A stretch of 46,092 nt of DNA from Pedobacter nanyangensis (GTDB lineage Bacteria > Bacteroidota > Bacteroidia > Sphingobacteriales > Sphingobacteriaceae): positions 75,396-121,487 of the forward strand of contig NZ_QMHO01000007.1 in the NCBI RefSeq assembly GCF_003313505.1, in the 5' to 3' direction. How positions within the stretch are numbered: the stretch's first letter is position 1; each line of letters begins with the position of its first letter. This document shows positions 43,256 through 46,092 of the stretch, piece by piece. The position numbers and the translations under genes were made by a program. Below the pieces are notes generated by a model. It saw only the letters and a list, made by a program, of their open reading frames with translations, was not told where the DNA came from and did no database searches.

Positions 43256-46092
43256 ATGATCTATTTTAACAACTCTTTTCGAAAGAAATTTTGCGTGGCA
43301 TTGATTATATGCTGTGCTTTTCTTGGGATTGGAATGAGTAAGCTACGGGCGCAAACGCTCGGTCCGGGAGACATTGCCTTTATCGGCTATGATTTCGGTA
43401 CAACAGATGGCTTCTCTTTCATCGCTCTCAAAGCACTCCCAGCAGGTGAAACCATTTATTTTTCCGAACAAGGATGGACGGCTACAGGTTGGGCCGACAA
43501 CACAGAGACCCACTTACAATGGGTGATTCCTGCTACTGTACCCTGTGGAACGATTATCACAGTGATGGAAACGTCAGCAGATACGTTTACCATTAGTGGT
43601 TCCTCTGGATTTAGCATTGCAAAAAATTCAAACTTCAACTTATCGGGTGGTGATCAGATTCTGGCTTACCAGAGTACTACAGGTGTTGCGCCAGCTAGTC
43701 CGATTTTTATTGCTGGAGTTCATGGCGACTATAACAGTACCAACTATGATCCTGTAACTGCATGGAATTTAAGCAACTTGTCTGGTACAGCAGAAAGTAT
43801 TGTGCCTACGGGACTTACCAATGGCGTAAACTGTATTTCGCTTTTTCCAGCACCTGGACCTGAACAAGCTTACAGTAAATATAATGGAACCTTAACTGGA
43901 ACTGCCACTGCTTTAAGAGCAGCCATTAACAATACAGCTAACTGGATCAAAACCGGTACAGCAACTTTGGGACTGTTACCTGCTAATTACCCGGCACCCA
44001 ATGTGAACTGTACAGTTGTGATTAATCCTACGGTGTCAACAAGTGCGGCGAGCAGTGTAGGGGCAGTAAGAGCTAGTTTAGGTGGTAACGTAACTGCCGA
44101 TGGAGGTGCATCTGTTACCGAAAGAGGGATAGTATGGGGATTATCGACTGATCCAACTACATCAGATAACAAAGTGATTATTGGCAGCGGAACAGGGACT
44201 TTTAGTTCTGTTGTATCCTCATTACCAGCTAATACAACCGTAAATTTTAGAGCTTTTGCTACAAATTCTTCAGGAACTGCTTATGGAAGTAACCTTACTT
44301 TTACTACAAACGCTGCTTTAACAGCTACTACTTCCTCTACCAATGTTTCATGTAACGGAGGTTCCAATGGTACGGCTACCGTTACGGCATCTGGAGGGGT
44401 AACCCCTTATACCTATTCATGGTCACCATCAGGTGGTACAGCAGCAACAGCTACTGGCTTAGCCGTTGGTGTTTATACTTGCACCATTACTGATAATGAA
44501 GGTAGCTCTATTACTAGAAATGTCACTATTACCCAGCCAAGTACGCTTGGCGCTAGTTCGGCAAAAACCAATGTGAGCTGTAATGGTGGTTCAAATGGCT
44601 CTGCTACAGTAGTTCCAAGCGGCGGAACCAGTCCATATACCTATTCGTGGGCTCCAAGTGGCGGTACGGGGGCAACCGCGTCAGGTTTAAGCGTAGGTAA
44701 TTATACCTGTACCATTACCGATGCAAATGGCTGTACGATTAACAGGGGTTTTACAATTACCCAGCCTAGTGCAATGTCAATCACCACTTCTAGAACCGAT
44801 GTAGCTTGTAACGGTGGTTCAAATGGTGTGGCAAGTGTAAGCGTTACTGGAGGAGTACCTCCATATAGCTATTCATGGTCACCATTAGGTGGTACAGCGG
44901 CAACTGCTTCTGGATTGGCAGCAGGTACTTATACCGTTACCATTACGGATGCTAACAGTTGTACAGCTACGAGAACTTTTACAATTACCCAACCAACGGC
45001 AATTTCAGTTACGCCTTCGCAAACTAATGTTGCTTGTAATGGCGGTTCAAATGGTACGGCTACTGTATCTGTAACGGGTGGCACACCAGGGTATACCTAT
45101 TCATGGGCACCAAGCGGCGGTACAGCGGCCACGGCAACTGGATTAGCAGCAGGAACTTATACTTGTACCATTACCGATGCTAATGCTTGTACTAAAACAC
45201 AAACCTTTACCATAACGCAGCCTACGGCATTGACGGCCACTACTTCCTCTACGAATGTTTCGTGCAATGGTGGCAGTAACGGAACCGCTACGGTTTCGGT
45301 CTCTGGCGGCACGCCGGGCTATACCTATTCGTGGGCGCCAAGCGGTGGTACTGCGGCTACCGCTTCGGGCTTGTCGGTGGGCACCTATACCTGTACCATT
45401 ACCGATGCCAATGCCTGCTCTATTACTAGAACGGTAACGATTACCCAGCCAACGGCATTGACTTCTACCGCATCAATGACCACTGTTGCTTGTAACGGTG
45501 GCTCAAATGGTATGGCTACGATTAACGTTTCCGGGGGAACTGCACCTTATACGTACTCATGGGCGCCAAGCGGTGGTACCGCTGCTACCGCTACGGGTTT
45601 AGCCGCGGGCACTTATACGGTTACGGTTACCGATGCCAATGCCTGTACCTTGACCAGGACATTTACGGTTACGCAGCCTACGGCATTGACGGCCACTACT
45701 TCCTCTACGAATGTTTCGTGCAATGGTGGCAGTAACGGAACCGCTACGGTTTCGGTCTCTGGCGGCACGCCGGGCTATACCTATTCGTGGGCGCCAAGCG
45801 GTGGTACTGCGGCTACCGCTTCGGGCTTGTCGGTGGGCACCTATACCTGTACCATTACCGATGCCAATGCCTGCTCTATTACTAGAACGGTAACGATTAC
45901 CCAGCCAACGGCATTGACTTCTACCGCATCAATGACCACTGTTGCTTGTAACGGTGGCTCAAATGGTATGGCTACGATTAACGTTTCCGGGGGAACTGCA
46001 CCTTATACGTACTCATGGGCGCCAAGCGGTGGTACCGCTGCTACCGCTACGGGTTTAGCCGCGGGCACTTATACGGTTACGGTTACCGATGC
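43256..46092 (+). CDS. SprB-repeat surface protein, 3' truncated
   Basis: The frame is open from ATG 43256 to the window end (945 codons plus two bases). Residues 1-33 are a signal peptide with a basic start (SFRKKFCVALIICC) and a probable cut after LRAQ. Residues ~34-240 begin GPGDIAFIGYDFGTTDGFSF, with LPAGETIYFSEQGWTATGW, a beta-rich domain common in Bacteroidota and cyanobacterial extracellular proteins. Residues ~255-350 are Fn3-like (ERGIVWGLSTDPTTSDNK, NFRAFATNSSGTAYG). From residue ~354 there are seven full SprB repeats of 76 aa and part of an eighth, each with CNGGSNG, YSW.PSGGT and TITDAN. SprB-type repeats occur in the gliding adhesin SprB and many T9SS adhesins. A T9SS tail is expected but lies beyond the window. 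Role inferred: surface adhesion. Confidence 0.92.
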   Translation, partial: MIYFNNSFRKKFCVALIICCAFLGIGMSKLRAQTLGPGDIAFIGYDFGTTDGFSFIALKALPAGETIYFSEQGWTATGWADNTETHLQWVIPATVPCGTIITVMETSADTFTISGSSGFSIAKNSNFNLSGGDQILAYQSTTGVAPASPIFIAGVHGDYNSTNYDPVTAWNLSNLSGTAESIVPTGLTNGVNCISLFPAPGPEQAYSKYNGTLTGTATALRAAINNTANWIKTGTATLGLLPANYPAPNVNCTVVINPTVSTSAASSVGAVRASLGGNVTADGGASVTERGIVWGLSTDPTTSDNKVIIGSGTGTFSSVVSSLPANTTVNFRAFATNSSGTAYGSNLTFTTNAALTATTSSTNVSCNGGSNGTATVTASGGVTPYTYSWSPSGGTAATATGLAVGVYTCTITDNEGSSITRNVTITQPSTLGASSAKTNVSCNGGSNGSATVVPSGGTSPYTYSWAPSGGTGATASGLSVGNYTCTITDANGCTINRGFTITQPSAMSITTSRTDVACNGGSNGVASVSVTGGVPPYSYSWSPLGGTAATASGLAAGTYTVTITDANSCTATRTFTITQPTAISVTPSQTNVACNGGSNGTATVSVTGGTPGYTYSWAPSGGTAATATGLAAGTYTCTITDANACTKTQTFTITQPTALTATTSSTNVSCNGGSNGTATVSVSGGTPGYTYSWAPSGGTAATASGLSVGTYTCTITDANACSITRTVTITQPTALTSTASMTTVACNGGSNGMATINVSGGTAPYTYSWAPSGGTAATATGLAAGTYTVTVTDANACTLTRTFTVTQPTALTATTSSTNVSCNGGSNGTATVSVSGGTPGYTYSWAPSGGTAATASGLSVGTYTCTITDANACSITRTVTITQPTALTSTASMTTVACNGGSNGMATINVSGGTAPYTYSWAPSGGTAATATGLAAGTYTVTVTD
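45215..45636 (+). repeat. Perfect higher-order repeat, copy 1 (period 456 bp)
   Basis: Bases 45215-45636 are identical to 45671-46092 by my reading, an offset of 456 bp (two SprB units). The identity continues to the last base of the window, so the full extent is unknown. Confidence 0.93.
45671..46092 (+). repeat. Perfect higher-order repeat, copy 2 (cut by window end)
   Basis: This second copy matches 45215-45636 over all 422 bases present. Identity starts sharply at ACGCAG, where the preceding base differs (A45214 versus T45670). Confidence 0.93.

Larger units (their letters stand above)
44315..46092 (+). repeat. Tandem 228-bp SprB repeats (units at 44315, 44543, 44771, 44999, 45227, 45455, 45683, 45911)
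   Basis: The units are exactly 228 bp (76 codons), seven complete and one cut by the window end. The first four are diverged from each other at DNA level. Units 5 and 6 are reproduced as units 7 and 8. Confidence 0.95.

Noticed and set aside
44315..46092. Regular direct repeats that could suggest a CRISPR or satellite array
   Set aside because: The repeats are 228 bp, contiguous without spacers, and in frame with SprB-type protein units.
5077..46092. Insertion sequence, prophage or integrative element
   Set aside because: No transposase, integrase or phage genes, and no tRNA-associated direct repeats were found.

Overview
The window looks like a piece of a Bacteroidota chromosome, probably Sphingobacteriales and Pedobacter-like (inferred). 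Three complete or nearly complete surface proteins end in type IX secretion (T9SS) C-terminal tails. Lipoproteins, OmpA, a PID-CTERM protein and SprB-type repeats are typical of that phylum. Ribosome binding sites are poor, which is also typical. I see no rRNA, tRNA, CRISPR array, insertion sequence or phage genes.

Layout. 1-5076: the 3' part of a giant T9SS adhesin-like protein whose 5' end is cut inside a 711-bp tandem duplication. 5315-10003: a secreted subtilase with a T9SS tail (minus), a small lipoprotein read divergently from it, and a small PID-CTERM protein. 10008-16418: a minus-strand operon reading RND adaptor, RND pump, TolC-like outer membrane factor, then an N-acetylglucosamine-kinase-like gene. 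16730-22857: an M61 peptidase with a PDZ domain, a small beta-barrel protein, an acyl-CoA ligase and a gamma-glutamyltransferase. 22858-27263: a long regulatory-looking gap, a T9SS beta-helix protein and an OmpA-family protein. 27335-30948: a lipoprotein, an SSS-family symporter and a DUF2130 coiled-coil protein, all minus. 31144-32816: an MFS transporter and an orphan single-domain response regulator. 32978-39459: a TetR regulator and a second complete RND operon (lipoprotein adaptor, pump, NodT-type lipoprotein). 39676-41217: a second exported subtilase. 41581-43137: two tandem paralogous Crp/Fnr-type regulators. 43256-46092: the 5' part of a large SprB-repeat surface protein, cut by the window end inside a 456-bp perfect repeat.

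How the genes work together. Most of the window concerns the cell envelope: proteins exported or displayed on the surface, peptidases for peptides and glutathione, and two drug/solute efflux machines. The clearest regulatory circuit is the TetR-RND module. Three near-identical 15-bp palindromes lie before the TetR gene, between it and the adaptor, and in the first codons of the adaptor. A wider-spaced version of the same half-sites precedes the upstream response regulator.

The most notable structural observation is that both window ends fall inside near-perfect in-frame tandem repeats of surface-protein genes. The true lengths of both proteins are therefore unknown, and these loci are candidates for copy-number variation. 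I found no convincing wholly new multi-gene system. The best leads are the uncharacterised PGET repeat modules, the 21-bp phased direct repeats before the beta-helix gene, the TetR operator set, the PID-CTERM protein and the Crp-pair/SprB locus.
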